Both the position numbers and the translations under genes were made by a program. Shown here piece after piece: positions 18,826 through 28,333 of a stretch of 64,000 bases of DNA. This DNA is from Streptomyces sp. NBC_01231 (lineage in GTDB: Bacteria; Actinomycetota; Actinomycetes; Streptomycetales; Streptomycetaceae). The stretch is from contig CP108521.1 of assembly GCA_035999765.1 (NCBI GenBank), positions 4,960,001-5,024,000 of the forward strand, given 5' to 3'. The notes beneath the pieces are model-generated. The model was not told the origin of the DNA. It searched no databases and saw nothing but the letters and a program-made list of their open reading frames with translations. Position 1 is the stretch's first letter. The number at the start of each line of letters is the position of its first letter.

Positions 18826-21084
18826 CTACGCGAGCAGCGCCGGGATGGTCGCCTCGTGTGCCGTGCGCAGGTCCTCCAGGGAGAGCGCGAACTCGCCCTG
18901 GACCTCGACGGAGTCGCCGTCGACGACACCGATGCGGGTGACGGGCAGACCCCGCGCACCGCACATGTCGTTGAAGCGGACCTCCTCGGAACGCGGGACG
19001 GCGACGACCGCACGGCCCGCGGACTCCGAGAACAGGAAGGTGAACGCGTCGAGCCCGTCCGGCACGATCAGCCGTGCGCCCTTGCCGCCGAGCAGCGCCG
19101 ACTCGACCACGGCCTGGACCAGACCGCCGTCGGACAGGTCGTGCGCGGAGTCGATCATGCCGTCGCGGGAGGCGGAGATCAGGATCTCGGCCAGCAGGCG
19201 CTCGCGCTCCAGGTCCACCTTCGGAGGCAGGCCGCCCAGGTGGTCGTGGACGACCTGGGACCAGGCCGAGCCGCCGAACTCGTCACGCGTGTCGCCGAGG
19301 AGGTAGAGCAGCTGGCCCTCCTCCTGGAAGGCGACCGGCGTGCGCCGGGCCACGTCGTCGATGACGCCGAGGACCGCCACGACCGGGGTCGGGTGGATGG
19401 CCGCCTCGCCGGTCTGGTTGTAGAGCGAGACGTTGCCGCCGGTCACCGGGGTGCCGAGCTGCTGGCAGGCGTCGGCGAGACCGCGGATGGCCTCCGCGAA
19501 CTGCCACATCACCGCCGGGTCCTCGGGCGAACCGAAGTTCAGGCAGTCGGAGACGGCGAGCGGCGTGGCGCCGGTCGTCGCCACGTTGCGGTAGGCCTCG
19601 GAGAGGGCCAGCTGGGCGCCCGCGTACGGGTCCAGCTTGGCGTACCGGCCGTTGCCGTCCGTCGCGATGGCGACGCCGAGGCCGGTCTGCTCGTCGATGC
19701 GGATCATCCCGGAGTCCTCGGGCTGGGCCAGCACCGTGTTGCCCTGCACGAAGTGGTCGTACTGCGAGGTGATCCACTTCTTGGAGGCCTGGTTGGGAGA
19801 CGACACCAGCTTCAGGACCTGGTCCTTCAGCTCCGCGGAACTCGCGGGCCGCGCGAGCTTGCCGGCGTCGTCCGCCTGAAGGGCGTCCTGCCACTCCGGA
19901 CGGGCGTACGGGCGCTCGTAGACCGGACCGTCGTGGGCGACCGTGCGCGGGTCGACGTCGACGATCTTGCCTCCGTGCCAGTAGATCTCCAGGCGGTCGC
20001 CGTCGGTCACCTCACCGATGACGGTGGCGATGACGTCCCACTTGTCGCAGATCTCCAGGAACCGGTCGACCTTCTCCGGCTCGACGACCGCGCACATGCG
20101 TTCCTGCGACTCGCTCATGAGGATTTCCTCGGGCGAGAGCGTCGAGTCACGCAGCGGTACGTCGTCCAGGGTCACGCGCATGCCACCGGAGCCGTTGGAG
20201 GCCAGCTCGGAGGTGGCACAGGACAGACCGGCCGCGCCGAGGTCCTGGATGCCGACGACCAGCTTCTCCTGGAAGGCCTCCAGGGTGCACTCGATGAGGA
20301 GCTTCTCCTGGAAGGGGTCGCCGACCTGGACCGCGGGACGCTTCGACGGCTTGGCGTCGTCGAAGGTCTCGGAGGCGAGGATGGACGCGCCGCCGATGCC
20401 GTCGCCGCCCGTGCGGGCCCCGTACAGGATGACCTTGTTGCCCGCGCCGGACGCCTTCGCGAGGTGGATGTCCTCGTGCCGCATCACGCCGATGGCACCG
20501 GCGTTGACCAGCGGGTTGCCCTGGTAGCAGGCGTCGAAGACGACCTCGCCGCCGATGTTCGGCAGGCCCAGGCAGTTGCCGTAGCCGCCGATGCCCGCGA
20601 CGACACCCGGCAGCACCCGCTTGGTGTCCGGGTGGTCGGCGGCGCCGAAGCGGAGCGGGTCGACGACGGCGACCGGCCGGGCACCCATCGCGATGATGTC
20701 GCGCACGATGCCGCCGACACCGGTCGCGGCGCCCTGGTACGGCTCCACGTACGACGGGTGGTTGTGCGACTCGACCTTGAAGGTGACCGCGTAGCCCTGG
20801 CCGACGTCGACGACACCGGCGTTCTCACCGATGCCGACGAGCAGCGCGTCGGACTGGGGGGCCTTCTCGCCGAACTGGCGCAGGTGCACCTTCGACGACT
20901 TGTACGAGCAGTGCTCGGACCACATGACCGAGTACATGGCGAGCTCGGCGCCGGTCGGGCGGCGGCCGAGGATCTCCACGACCCGCTCGTACTCGTCCTT
21001 CTTCAGTCCGAGTTCGGCCCAGGGCAGCTCGACGTCGGGGGTCGCGGTCGCGTGCTCGACCGTGTCCAGAGGCGTCCGGCTCAT
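18826..21084 (-). CDS. purL: Phosphoribosylformylglycinamidine synthase, large subunit
   Basis: 752 residues from ATG 21082-21084; this is the short PurL form that needs separate PurS and PurQ. Motifs include [33 protein letters not shown] and two AIR-synthase-like halves. Catalyses FGAR plus ATP plus ammonia to FGAM; ammonia comes from PurQ. The start codon overlaps the purQ stop (ATGA), so the two are translationally coupled. Confidence 0.97.
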   Translation of the reverse strand: MSRTPLDTVEHATATPDVELPWAELGLKKDEYERVVEILGRRPTGAELAMYSVMWSEHCSYKSSKVHLRQFGEKAPQSDALLVGIGENAGVVDVGQGYAVTFKVESHNHPSYVEPYQGAATGVGGIVRDIIAMGARPVAVVDPLRFGAADHPDTKRVLPGVVAGIGGYGNCLGLPNIGGEVVFDACYQGNPLVNAGAIGVMRHEDIHLAKASGAGNKVILYGARTGGDGIGGASILASETFDDAKPSKRPAVQVGDPFQEKLLIECTLEAFQEKLVVGIQDLGAAGLSCATSELASNGSGGMRVTLDDVPLRDSTLSPEEILMSESQERMCAVVEPEKVDRFLEICDKWDVIATVIGEVTDGDRLEIYWHGGKIVDVDPRTVAHDGPVYERPYARPEWQDALQADDAGKLARPASSAELKDQVLKLVSSPNQASKKWITSQYDHFVQGNTVLAQPEDSGMIRIDEQTGLGVAIATDGNGRYAKLDPYAGAQLALSEAYRNVATTGATPLAVSDCLNFGSPEDPAVMWQFAEAIRGLADACQQLGTPVTGGNVSLYNQTGEAAIHPTPVVAVLGVIDDVARRTPVAFQEEGQLLYLLGDTRDEFGGSAWSQVVHDHLGGLPPKVDLERERLLAEILISASRDGMIDSAHDLSDGGLVQAVVESALLGGKGARLIVPDGLDAFTFLFSESAGRAVVAVPRSEEVRFNDMCGARGLPVTRIGVVDGDSVEVQGEFALSLEDLRTAHEATIPALLA

Positions 21085-21788
21085 GCGTTGACCAGCTTCT
21101 TGAGGATCGAGGTGAAGAAGGGGAGGCCGTCGGTGCGGCCGGACCCGATGAGCGGCTCGACGGCGTGCTCCGGGTGCGGCATGAGGCCTACGACGTTGCC
21201 GGCCTCGTTGGTGATGCCGGCGATGTCCCGCAGCGAGCCGTTCGGGTTGCCGTGTCCCTCGTCGGCGGCTCCGCCGCCGACCACGTAGCGGAACGCGACC
21301 CGGCCCTCGGCCTCCAGCTTGTCGAGGGTGTACTCGTCGGCGACGTACCGGCCGTCCATGTTCTTCAGCGGGATGGTGATCTCCTGGCCGGCCGTGTAGT
21401 CGGTCGTCCAGGCGGTGTCCGCGTTCTCCACCCGCAGCTTCTGGTCGCGGCAGATGAAGTGGAGGTGGTCGTTGCCGAGCATCCCGCCCGGGAGGAGGTG
21501 GGCCTCGGTGAGGATCTGGAAGCCGTTGCAGATACCGAGGAGCGGCAGTCCGGCCTTCGCCTGCTCGAGGAGGGGCTCCATCACCGGCGAGAAACGGGCG
21601 ATGGCACCGGCCCGCAGATAGTCGCCGTAGGAGAAACCGCCGCACAGCACCACGGCGTCGACCTGGTGGAGGTCCTTGTCCTTGTGCCACAGGGCGACCG
21701 GCTCGGCGCCCGCGAGGCGGATCGCACGCTGCGTGTCCCGGTCGTCGAGGCTGCCCGGGAAAGTGACGACGCCAATACGAGCGGTCAC
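21081..21788 (-). CDS. purQ: Phosphoribosylformylglycinamidine synthase, glutaminase subunit
   Basis: 235 residues. Class I glutamine amidotransferase: LLGICNGFQ carries the nucleophilic Cys and [12 protein letters not shown] the His and Glu of the triad. Supplies ammonia to PurL. Overlaps purS upstream and purL downstream by four bases each. Confidence 0.97.
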   Translation of the reverse strand: MTARIGVVTFPGSLDDRDTQRAIRLAGAEPVALWHKDKDLHQVDAVVLCGGFSYGDYLRAGAIARFSPVMEPLLEQAKAGLPLLGICNGFQILTEAHLLPGGMLGNDHLHFICRDQKLRVENADTAWTTDYTAGQEITIPLKNMDGRYVADEYTLDKLEAEGRVAFRYVVGGGAADEGHGNPNGSLRDIAGITNEAGNVVGLMPHPEHAVEPLIGSGRTDGLPFFTSILKKLVNA

Positions 21789-22048
21789 TTCGCGGCCCCC
21801 GCGACTTCCTCCACCTTGACGGTGAAGTCCTCGATCACGGTGTTGGCGAGGAAGGATTCCGCGAGATCGTGGATGCGGGCGAGCACGGCCTCGTCGACCG
21901 GCCCGTCAACTTCCAGTTCGAATCGCTTTCCCTGACGTACGTCGGAGATCCCTTCGAAACCCAGCCGCGGCAGTGCGCGCTGCACCGCCTGGCCCTGGGG
22001 GTCGAGGATCTCCGGCTTGAGCATGACGTCGACTACGACGCGTGCCAC
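21785..22048 (-). CDS. purS: Phosphoribosylformylglycinamidine synthase, PurS subunit
   Basis: 87 residues from GTG 22046-22048, chosen over GTG 22054 because GGGAG is correctly spaced only for the inner start. The sequence ([35 protein letters not shown]) is typical PurS, the small bridging subunit of the FGAM synthase complex. First gene of the purSQL operon. Confidence 0.95.
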   Translation of the reverse strand: MARVVVDVMLKPEILDPQGQAVQRALPRLGFEGISDVRQGKRFELEVDGPVDEAVLARIHDLAESFLANTVIEDFTVKVEEVAGAAK

Positions 22049-22399
22049 TGGCACTCCCGGTGTTGTGGTGCTGAGCAGGTTCCTGCAGGTGTCTTCAGAC
22101 TACCCGTACAAAATTTCTACGCGGGTAGAGTTGTAGGAATCTACGTGACGGCTGTCACGATCCGGCATCGGAGCGGGAGCTTCACGAAAAGTTCAGGAAA
22201 AGATCCCGGATCGATGCACCTGGCCTATTGCGCTGGGGACACGCGGACAGATTTAGTCGGGCTTCACATTGCAATGCCGGGCACTGTACAAATGAATTGT
22301 CATTAACCGATACTTTGCCCAATAACAGGCGGACAGTCGGCATCTCCCAGACGTCTTGGCACGTCATCGTAGAGATGCCGCACGAAGGGACCGATATTC
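22049..22399. promoter_or_regulatory. Divergent promoter region of purS and lsrL
   Basis: 351 bases between divergent genes. Contains an inverted repeat CTACCCG (22100-22106) / CGGGTAG (22122-22128) near the purS side and GTGACGGCTGTCAC at 22145-22158, which fits the Streptomyces Crp consensus GTG(N)6GNCAC. No gene seen. Confidence 0.55.
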
Positions 22400-22717
22400 G
22401 TGGCGCAGAAGGTCGTGGTCACTCTCTTTGACGACATCGACGGCTCGGAAGCGGCGGAAACGATCGCCTTCGGACTCGACGGCAAGTCGTACGAGATCGA
22501 CCTGAATCCAGCCAATGCCAAGAAACTGCGTAAGGCGCTCGCGCCGTACGTGGACGCCGGCCGCAAGCGGTCGAGGTCCGGCAAGGCGTACCGGCAGACG
22601 GAGGTCGCGCCCGACCCGGCGGCCGTCCGGGCCTGGGCACAGGCGAACAAGATGGACGTCCCGGCGCGCGGGCGCATCCCCAAGAAGGTCTACGAGGCGT
22701 TCGCCGCCGCACGGTGA
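22400..22717 (+). CDS. lsrL: Lsr2-family nucleoid-associated protein (LsrL paralogue)
   Basis: 105 residues from GTG 22400. The N-terminal dimerisation domain (VVVTLFDDIDGSEAAETIAFGLDGKSYEID, interrupted here only by the usual turns) and the C-terminal AT-hook-like DNA-binding domain with ARGRIPKKVYEAF (RGR core) are complete. Lsr2 proteins silence AT-rich, horizontally acquired DNA. Its place beside the purSQL operon matches the second Streptomyces Lsr2, LsrL, and not the primary Lsr2. Confidence 0.9.
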   Translation: MAQKVVVTLFDDIDGSEAAETIAFGLDGKSYEIDLNPANAKKLRKALAPYVDAGRKRSRSGKAYRQTEVAPDPAAVRAWAQANKMDVPARGRIPKKVYEAFAAAR

Positions 22718-22856
22718 CAGCCGGCCACGGCGTGGTGCCCTCAGAGTCCGTCAGCGGGCCCTGGGGGCAACCGACTTGCGTTGCACCCCACCTGGTCAGC
22801 TAGAGTCTGGAGCACGCCGAGGGGCAAGGCCGAAAAGCCCAGCCCACGGAGTACAC

Positions 22857-22928
22857 GCGGGTGTAGTTCAGTAGTAGAACATCCCCCTTCCAGGGGGAAG
22901 GCGCAGTGTGCAATTCCTGTCACCCGCT
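22857..22928 (+). tRNA. tRNA-Gly (TCC anticodon)
   Basis: Acceptor GCGGGTG / CACCCGC; anticodon loop CTTCCAG gives TCC. CCA not encoded. Confidence 0.94.
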
Positions 22929-23008
22929 CTGCACCGCCGATCCGACCACTCCTGTGGATCAGGTAGGCTGGTGCTCGCGCCGATCGGTGAGAGCCGATCG
23001 GAGGCAAT

Positions 23009-23081
23009 GCGGACGTAGCTCAGTTGGTAGAGCGCAACCTTGCCAAGGTTGAGGTCGCCAGTTCGAACCTGGTCGTCCGCT
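23009..23081 (+). tRNA. tRNA-Gly (GCC anticodon), copy 1
   Basis: Acceptor GCGGACG / CGTCCGC; anticodon loop TTGCCAA gives GCC; T arm GTTCGAA. Duplicated at 27116-27188. Confidence 0.95.
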
Positions 23082-23089
23082 CAGTTCTG

Positions 23090-23120
23090 AAGGCCCCGGT
23101 CCAGTGGACCGGGGCCTTTT
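23090..23120 (+). terminator. Terminator of the tRNA-Gly pair
   Basis: 13-bp stem AAGGCCCCGGTCC / GGACCGGGGCCTT with AGT loop followed by TT. Confidence 0.82.
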
Positions 23121-23233
23121 GTGTATGTCCTTCCGGTGTCCGGGGCCGCCTCGACCGAGCGTCTGACATTTGTCATGTGCGGTGATGACAGCCCGCACTC
23201 CCGTCGGTCCCGGATCGCCGGAAGGCTGAGGGC

Positions 23234-24229
23234 ATGGACACCAACGAACACGAACACGTGATTGAGGTCACCGACCTGAGGCGTGTGTACGGGGGCGGGT
23301 TCGAAGCCGTACGCGGGATCACCTTCTCCGTGCGCCGCGGCGAGGTCTTCGCACTGCTCGGCACCAACGGCGCCGGAAAGACGTCCACCGTCGAACTGCT
23401 GGAGGGACTCGCACGGCCGGCCGGGGGCCGGGTACGGATCCTCGGGCACGATCCCTACGCCGAACGGGACGTCGTACGGCCGCGGACCGGGGTGATGTTG
23501 CAGGAGGGTGGCTTTCCCTCCGAACTGACCGTCTCGGAGACCGCGCGGATGTGGGCGGGCTGTGTGAGCGGGGCGCGTCCGGCGCAGGAAGCGCTGGAAC
23601 TGGTCGGTCTGGAGCGGCGGGCCGGTGTCCGGGTGAAGCAGTTGTCCGGAGGCGAGCGGCGGCGCCTGGACCTGGCGCTCGCGCTGCTCGGCCGGCCCGA
23701 GGTGCTGTTCCTGGACGAGCCGACGACCGGACTGGACGCCGAAGGGCGCCTGGAAACCTGGGAGTTGGTGCGCGAGCTGCGCGACGGCGGTACGACCGTG
23801 CTGCTGACCACGCACTACCTGGAGGAGGCCGAGGGTCTCGCCGACCGGCTGGCGATCCTTCACTCGGGTCGCATCGCGGCCGCCGGGACGCCGGCCGAGG
23901 TGACCGCCGCGCAGCCGTCCCGGATCTCCTTCGACCTGCCCGACGGGTACCTCCTGGGGGACCTGCCGCCGCTCGGCGAGCTGGGGGTGTGCGGGCACGA
24001 GGTGGTGGGGAGCACCGTACGGCTGCGGACCCGGGAGCTTCAGCGGGCGGCCACCGGGCTGCTGGTGTGGGCCGCCGGGGCGGGTGTGGAGCTGCGGCGG
24101 CTCGATGTGCGGTCGGCCTCGCTGGAGGAGGCGTTCCTGGGGATCGCGCGGGAGGCGGCCGCTTCGGCCGGGGCTGGTTCGGATGATTCTGCGAACGTTT
24201 CCGAGAGTGTCGAGGAGTACGCGGTATGA
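23234..24229 (+). CDS. ABC transporter ATP-binding protein (DrrA-like)
   Basis: 331 residues. Walker A GTNGAGKTS, signature LSGGERRRLDLAL, Walker B VLFLDEPTTGLD and switch TTHYLEE are all intact. The C-terminal extension after about residue 225 is typical of drug/antibiotic exporters of the DrrA/CcmA type. Pairs with the permease that starts in an ATGA overlap with its stop, then with a histidine kinase and response regulator, so this is probably a stress-responsive export system. Confidence 0.93.
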   Translation: MDTNEHEHVIEVTDLRRVYGGGFEAVRGITFSVRRGEVFALLGTNGAGKTSTVELLEGLARPAGGRVRILGHDPYAERDVVRPRTGVMLQEGGFPSELTVSETARMWAGCVSGARPAQEALELVGLERRAGVRVKQLSGGERRRLDLALALLGRPEVLFLDEPTTGLDAEGRLETWELVRELRDGGTTVLLTTHYLEEAEGLADRLAILHSGRIAAAGTPAEVTAAQPSRISFDLPDGYLLGDLPPLGELGVCGHEVVGSTVRLRTRELQRAATGLLVWAAGAGVELRRLDVRSASLEEAFLGIAREAAASAGAGSDDSANVSESVEEYAV

Positions 24230-25005
24230 GCAGCGCGACCGTCACCACTGCGACGGGGCGTGTGGCAGCCCTCGCACGGGCCGAGCTGACCCTGTTCGGC
24301 CGCAGCAAGGGCATGATCGTCGCGGCCCTGTTCGTGCCGCTGGTGCTGCCGTTCAGCGTGCGGTCGGTGGTTGAGGACATGGACCTCGCGGACAACGGCC
24401 TCAGCGTCGGGCTGGTCCTGCTGCCGGGAGCCGTCGGCTTCTCGCTGCTGTTCGCGGTGTACTCGGCGCTCATCGGGGTCTTCGTCGGGCGGCGCGAGGA
24501 ACTCGTCCTCAAGCGGCTGCGCACCGGTGAGCTGCGGGACCGGGAGATCCTCGCCGGGGCCGCGCTGCCGTCCGTCAGCACCGGGTTGGTCCAGTCCCTG
24601 ATCCTGGTGGCGGGCTGTGCCGCGCTACTCGATCTAGGGGCTCCCGAGGCACCTCATCTCGTCGTCGTCGGTGTGCTGTTGGGCCTGGTGATGTGCGCGT
24701 CGTTGGCCGCCGTGACGGCGAGCTTCACCCGCACGGTGGAGAGCGCGCAGGTCACCTCGCTGCCGTTGATGATGATCTCGATGGTCGGCTCCGGGATCAC
24801 CGTCCCGCTGGAGCTGATGCCCGACCGGGTGGCGACGGTGCTCGAACTGCTGCCGCTGACACCGGTGATCACACTCGTGCGCGGCGGGTGGAGCGGTGAG
24901 CTGTCGCTCTACGAGGCGCTGGGACCGGTACTGATCGCCCTGGCCTGGACCGCGTTCGGCGTGTTTGCTGTACGACGGTGGTTCCGGTGGGAGCCGCGGC
25001 GCTGA
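24226..25005 (+). CDS. ABC-2 type transporter permease
   Basis: 259 residues with about six hydrophobic segments (GMIVAALFVPLVLPFSV, GLVLLPGAVGFSLLFAVY, LVVVGVLLGLVMCASLAAV, PLMMISMVGSGITVP and others). Forms the membrane half of the transporter with the preceding ATPase (four-base overlap). Substrate unknown. Confidence 0.9.
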   Translation: MSSATVTTATGRVAALARAELTLFGRSKGMIVAALFVPLVLPFSVRSVVEDMDLADNGLSVGLVLLPGAVGFSLLFAVYSALIGVFVGRREELVLKRLRTGELRDREILAGAALPSVSTGLVQSLILVAGCAALLDLGAPEAPHLVVVGVLLGLVMCASLAAVTASFTRTVESAQVTSLPLMMISMVGSGITVPLELMPDRVATVLELLPLTPVITLVRGGWSGELSLYEALGPVLIALAWTAFGVFAVRRWFRWEPRR

Positions 25006-25065
25006 GCCGGCGGTACTAAGAACGCGTGCAAGAACGCGTACGCGGAAAGGGACGGGGACAGGCGG

Positions 25066-26481
25066 ATGCGGGGGCCGAGCAGCTGGTGGCGGCGCAAGAA
25101 CACACCGGCGAAGGTGGAGACGTACACGCGGTGGTCGTTTCACTTCTTCGCGGTGATGGAGGGTGCCACGGCCGGGCTCACGGTCCTGAGCCAGGTGAAC
25201 GGGTGGCTGGCGGCGACGCTGCTGGTGTTGGCAGGTGTGCATACCGTGCTCGGCGGGATGACCGCCTCCCGGGCGCTGGACTGGACGCGAGGGCGTCGCG
25301 CGCAGCCCGTGCGGCTGCTGTGGCTGTTGTCCGCTGTCACCGCGGTGTTCGCGGTGACAGCGATCGGGATAGCGGGACGCGGGCCGGAGGGTGAGCACGT
25401 CGACAGCGCGGCCGGCGCGCTCCACAGCGTGATCCTGGCCTTCGGCGCCGGCTTCATCTCGCTCGGTGTCCGCAACCGGCGGCGCGTCTTCGCGATCGTC
25501 GGGGGCTTCTCGGCGGGCTCCGCCTTCATCGCGTTCCCCATGGGCCTGCCCGGTCCCGCCGCGTTCTTCATGGCGCTCATGGTGCTGTTGGGCGCTGGGG
25601 GACTGGCCTTCACCGCTGTCTTCTCCGTCTGGCTCCTCAACGCCGTCTACGAACTCGACGCGGCCCGCGAGACCCGGGCCCGGCTCGCCGTCGCCGAGGA
25701 GCGGCTGCGGTTCGGGCGGGATCTGCACGACGTGGTGGGACGCAACCTCGCCGTGATCGCGCTGAAGGGCGAGCTGGCCGTCCAGTTGGCGCGGCGCGGA
25801 CGGGCCGAGGCGGTGGAGCAGATGATCGAGGTGCAGCGCATCGCGCGGGAGTCGCAGCGCGAGGTGCGGGATGTCGTACGGGGGTACCGGGAGGCCGACC
25901 TCGGGGTCGAACTCGCGGGTGCGCAGTGGGTGTTGACGGCAGCGGGGATCCGGTGCGAGGTGACCGGCGGGGAGGCATCCGCATTCCCGGCCGAGGTGCA
26001 GTCGGCGCTCGGGTGGGTGGTGCGGGAGGCCACGACCAACGTGCTGCGGCATGGGGATGCGGAGCGGTGCGTGGTGGTGGTGCGGGTGGTGGAGGAGTTG
26101 TCGGAGAGGTGCGTGGAGGAGTTGGTGGTGGAGGGGGGACCGGCTGAGGAGCGGGTGGGCCAGGAGCGGTCCGCTGACGGGCGAAGGGGCCGGCGAGTGG
26201 TGCTGACCGTGGAGAACGACAGGGCGCGGGCCTCCGAAGGAAGCGGTGGATCGGGGCTGGCGGGGTTGCGGGAGCGGCTGGCGGCGGTGGACGGGGCGTT
26301 GGAGGCGGGGTTCACCGAGACCGGGGGATTCCGGGTGGTGGCGGAGGTGCCGTTGACGAGGACGGTGGACATGAGCGACGCGGCGGGTGTGAGTGACTCG
26401 GCAGGTGTGAGTGACGCGGCAGGTGTGAGTGACGCGGTGGCTGTGAGTGACAGGGCAGCCATGGGTGAGGTCACGAGATGA
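25066..26481 (+). CDS. NarL-type sensor histidine kinase with membrane-spanning sensor
   Basis: 471 residues. The N-terminal 200 residues hold about six hydrophobic segments with almost no extracytoplasmic loop, so it likely senses within the membrane. The phosphoacceptor is His221 in DLHDVVGRNLAVI (HisKA_3 class). The ATPase domain has VREATTNVLRHG (N box) and GGSGLAGLRERL (G box), with a charged insertion of about 45 residues between them. The last 35 residues are a tandem repeat of V-S-D-A-A-G units, unusual for the family. Four-base overlap with the regulator gene. Confidence 0.93.
   Translation: MRGPSSWWRRKNTPAKVETYTRWSFHFFAVMEGATAGLTVLSQVNGWLAATLLVLAGVHTVLGGMTASRALDWTRGRRAQPVRLLWLLSAVTAVFAVTAIGIAGRGPEGEHVDSAAGALHSVILAFGAGFISLGVRNRRRVFAIVGGFSAGSAFIAFPMGLPGPAAFFMALMVLLGAGGLAFTAVFSVWLLNAVYELDAARETRARLAVAEERLRFGRDLHDVVGRNLAVIALKGELAVQLARRGRAEAVEQMIEVQRIARESQREVRDVVRGYREADLGVELAGAQWVLTAAGIRCEVTGGEASAFPAEVQSALGWVVREATTNVLRHGDAERCVVVVRVVEELSERCVEELVVEGGPAEERVGQERSADGRRGRRVVLTVENDRARASEGSGGSGLAGLRERLAAVDGALEAGFTETGGFRVVAEVPLTRTVDMSDAAGVSDSAGVSDAAGVSDAVAVSDRAAMGEVTR
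26371..26460 (+). repeat. Five 18-bp tandem repeats inside the histidine kinase 3' end
   Basis: Five consecutive units close to GTGAGTGACGCGGCAGGT, in frame, encoding MSDAAG/VSDSAG/VSDAAG/VSDAVA/VSDRAA. Units 2 and 3 differ by a single base. Confidence 0.92.
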
Positions 26482-27092
26482 CTGCTCCCGTACGGCTCCT
26501 GCTCGCCGACGACGAGCATCTGATCCGGGGCGCGCTCGCCGCGCTGCTGTCCCTGGAGGACGATCTGCTGGTCGTGGCCGAGGCGGCCTCCGGGCCGGAA
26601 GCGCTGGCGATGGCGTTGGCGCACAAGGTCGACGTCGCCGTACTCGATCTCCAGATGCCGGGGGCGGACGGTGTGAAGGTCGCCACATCCCTGCGGAACG
26701 AGCTGCCCGACTGCCGGGTCCTGATCGTGACCAGTCACGGGCGGCCCGGGCATCTGAAGCGGGCCCTGGAGGCGGGGGTGCGCGGGTTCGTCCCGAAGAC
26801 CGTCAGCGCGCAGCGCCTCGCGGAGATCATCCGCACGGTGCACGCGGGAAACCGGTACGTCGACCCCGAGTTGGCCGCCGACGCGATCTCCGCCGGGAAC
26901 TCGCCGCTGACCGCCCGGGAGGCGGAGGTGCTGGAGCTCGCCGCCGACGGGGCGCCGGTCGCGGAGATCGCCGAGCGGGCCGCTCTGTCGCAGGGGACCG
27001 TGCGGAACTATCTGTCGTCGGCCGTCTCGAAGCTCGGAGCGGAGAACCGTCACACGGCTGTGCGGCTCGCACGCGAGCGAGGTTGGGTATAG
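26478..27092 (+). CDS. NarL/LuxR-family response regulator
   Basis: 204 residues. Receiver domain with phosphoacceptor Asp57 (VAVLDLQMPGADG) and conserved Lys (FVPKTVSAQ). The LuxR HTH follows (SPLTAREAEVLELAADG, then LSQGTVRNYLSSAVSKLG). Start ATG overlaps the kinase stop. Expected to regulate the upstream ABC transporter genes in response to the kinase. Confidence 0.95.
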   Translation: MTAPVRLLLADDEHLIRGALAALLSLEDDLLVVAEAASGPEALAMALAHKVDVAVLDLQMPGADGVKVATSLRNELPDCRVLIVTSHGRPGHLKRALEAGVRGFVPKTVSAQRLAEIIRTVHAGNRYVDPELAADAISAGNSPLTAREAEVLELAADGAPVAEIAERAALSQGTVRNYLSSAVSKLGAENRHTAVRLARERGWV

Positions 27093-27115
27093 TTGCTCTC
27101 GCGCCACGGCGCACT

Positions 27116-27188
27116 GCGGACGTAGCTCAGTTGGTAGAGCGCAACCTTGCCAAGGTTGAGGTCGCCAGTTCGAACCTGGTCGTCCGCT
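27116..27188 (+). tRNA. tRNA-Gly (GCC anticodon), copy 2
   Basis: Same sequence as 23009-23081. Starts 24 bases after the response-regulator stop. Confidence 0.95.
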
Positions 27189-27195
27189 CGCTTTT

Positions 27196-27226
27196 CGAAG
27201 GCCCCGGTCACCGACCGGGGCCTTCG
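27196..27226 (+). terminator. Terminator after tRNA-Gly copy 2
   Basis: Perfect 14-bp stem CGAAGGCCCCGGTC / GACCGGGGCCTTCG with ACC loop. Confidence 0.8.
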
Positions 27227-27251
27227 TCGTGCGCCGCGTGAGGCGCGGGTG

Positions 27252-27285
27252 CACGAAGGCCCCGGCTCTCGCCAGGGCCTTCGTG
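27252..27285 (-). terminator. Terminator of purC
   Basis: Stem CACGAAGGCCC / GGGCCTTCGTG, twelve bases past the purC stop. Confidence 0.7.
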
Positions 27286-27296
27286 TGCGGGCACGG

Positions 27297-28196
27297 TCAG
27301 CTCCAGGTCGTGCCCGTCAGACGCTCGTACGCCTCCACGTACTTGGCCCGTGTCGCCTCCACGACCGCCTCGGGCAGCGGCGGCGGGGGCAGCTCGCTCT
27401 TCCGGTCCCAGCCGGACTCCGGCGAGGTCAGCCAGTCACGGACGTACTGCTTGTCGTACGACGGCTGCGCGCGGCCCGGCTGCCACTGGTCGGCCGGCCA
27501 GAAGCGGGAGGAGTCCGGGGTGAGGATCTCGTCCGCGAGGACCAGGCTCTCCCCCTCGAAGCCGAACTCGAACTTGGTGTCCGCGAGGATGATCCCGCGG
27601 TCCTGGGCGATGTCCCGGCCCCGCGAGTAGACAGCGAGGGTGGCCTGGCGCAGCTGGGCGGCGGTCTCGGCGCCGACCTGGCGGGCGACCTCCTCGTAGG
27701 AGACGTTCTCGTCGTGCTCCCCGACCGCGGCCTTGGTGGCCGGGGTGAAGATCGGGGCGGGGAGTTCGCTGCCGTCGACCAGCCCCTCGGGGAGGGCGAG
27801 GCCGCAGACCGTGCGGGACTCGTTGTACTCGACCAGGCCCGAGCCGGTGAGGTAGCCGCGGGCCACGCACTCCACCGGGACCATCTGGAGCGATGTGCAG
27901 ATCAGCGTGCGGCCGGCCCAGTCGGCGGGGGCGCCGGCGGGCAGGTCGGTGCTCAGGACATGGTTGGGGATCAGGTCGGCGATCTGATCGAACCACCACA
28001 GGGAGAGCTGGGTGAGGACGCGGCCCTTGTCGGGGATCTCGGTCGGCAGCACCCAGTCGAAGGCGGACAGGCGGTCGCTGGCGACCATCACGAGGTCGCC
28101 CGCCTCGTTCTGGTACAGCTCGCGCACCTTGCCGGTGTGCAGGTGCACCAGGCCCGGAACCTGGATCGGCTCGGGCTTTTCTACGAATCCGGACAC
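27297..28196 (-). CDS. purC: SAICAR synthetase
   Basis: 299 residues. VHLHTGKVRELYQ near the N terminus, ASDRLSAFDWVLPTEIPDKG, VECVARGYLTGSG and LADTKFEFGF are the PurC signatures. Joins CAIR and aspartate using ATP. Transcribed alone or from a promoter just upstream of 28196. Confidence 0.96.
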   Translation of the reverse strand: MSGFVEKPEPIQVPGLVHLHTGKVRELYQNEAGDLVMVASDRLSAFDWVLPTEIPDKGRVLTQLSLWWFDQIADLIPNHVLSTDLPAGAPADWAGRTLICTSLQMVPVECVARGYLTGSGLVEYNESRTVCGLALPEGLVDGSELPAPIFTPATKAAVGEHDENVSYEEVARQVGAETAAQLRQATLAVYSRGRDIAQDRGIILADTKFEFGFEGESLVLADEILTPDSSRFWPADQWQPGRAQPSYDKQYVRDWLTSPESGWDRKSELPPPPLPEAVVEATRAKYVEAYERLTGTTWS

Positions 28197-28333
28197 GGTT
28201 CCTCCCCGTGGTTGAAGAAAAAGGTGCGCCCGTAGGGCCCGAACCGGGTGGTGGAGGGCGCGGGCGGGCCCGACCGGGTCGATTCTCCCGTATGAGGGAT
28301 CGGTTCCGGACAGGGGGACCGGTGGGCGGGCGG

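Noticed and set aside
18799..21288. An 829-codon plus-strand frame opposite purL
   Set aside because: Shadow of purL; hydrophobic/Arg composition typical of antisense frames.
22741..23007. Short frame across tRNA-Gly (TCC)
   Set aside because: Overlaps a structural RNA and has no protein-like features.
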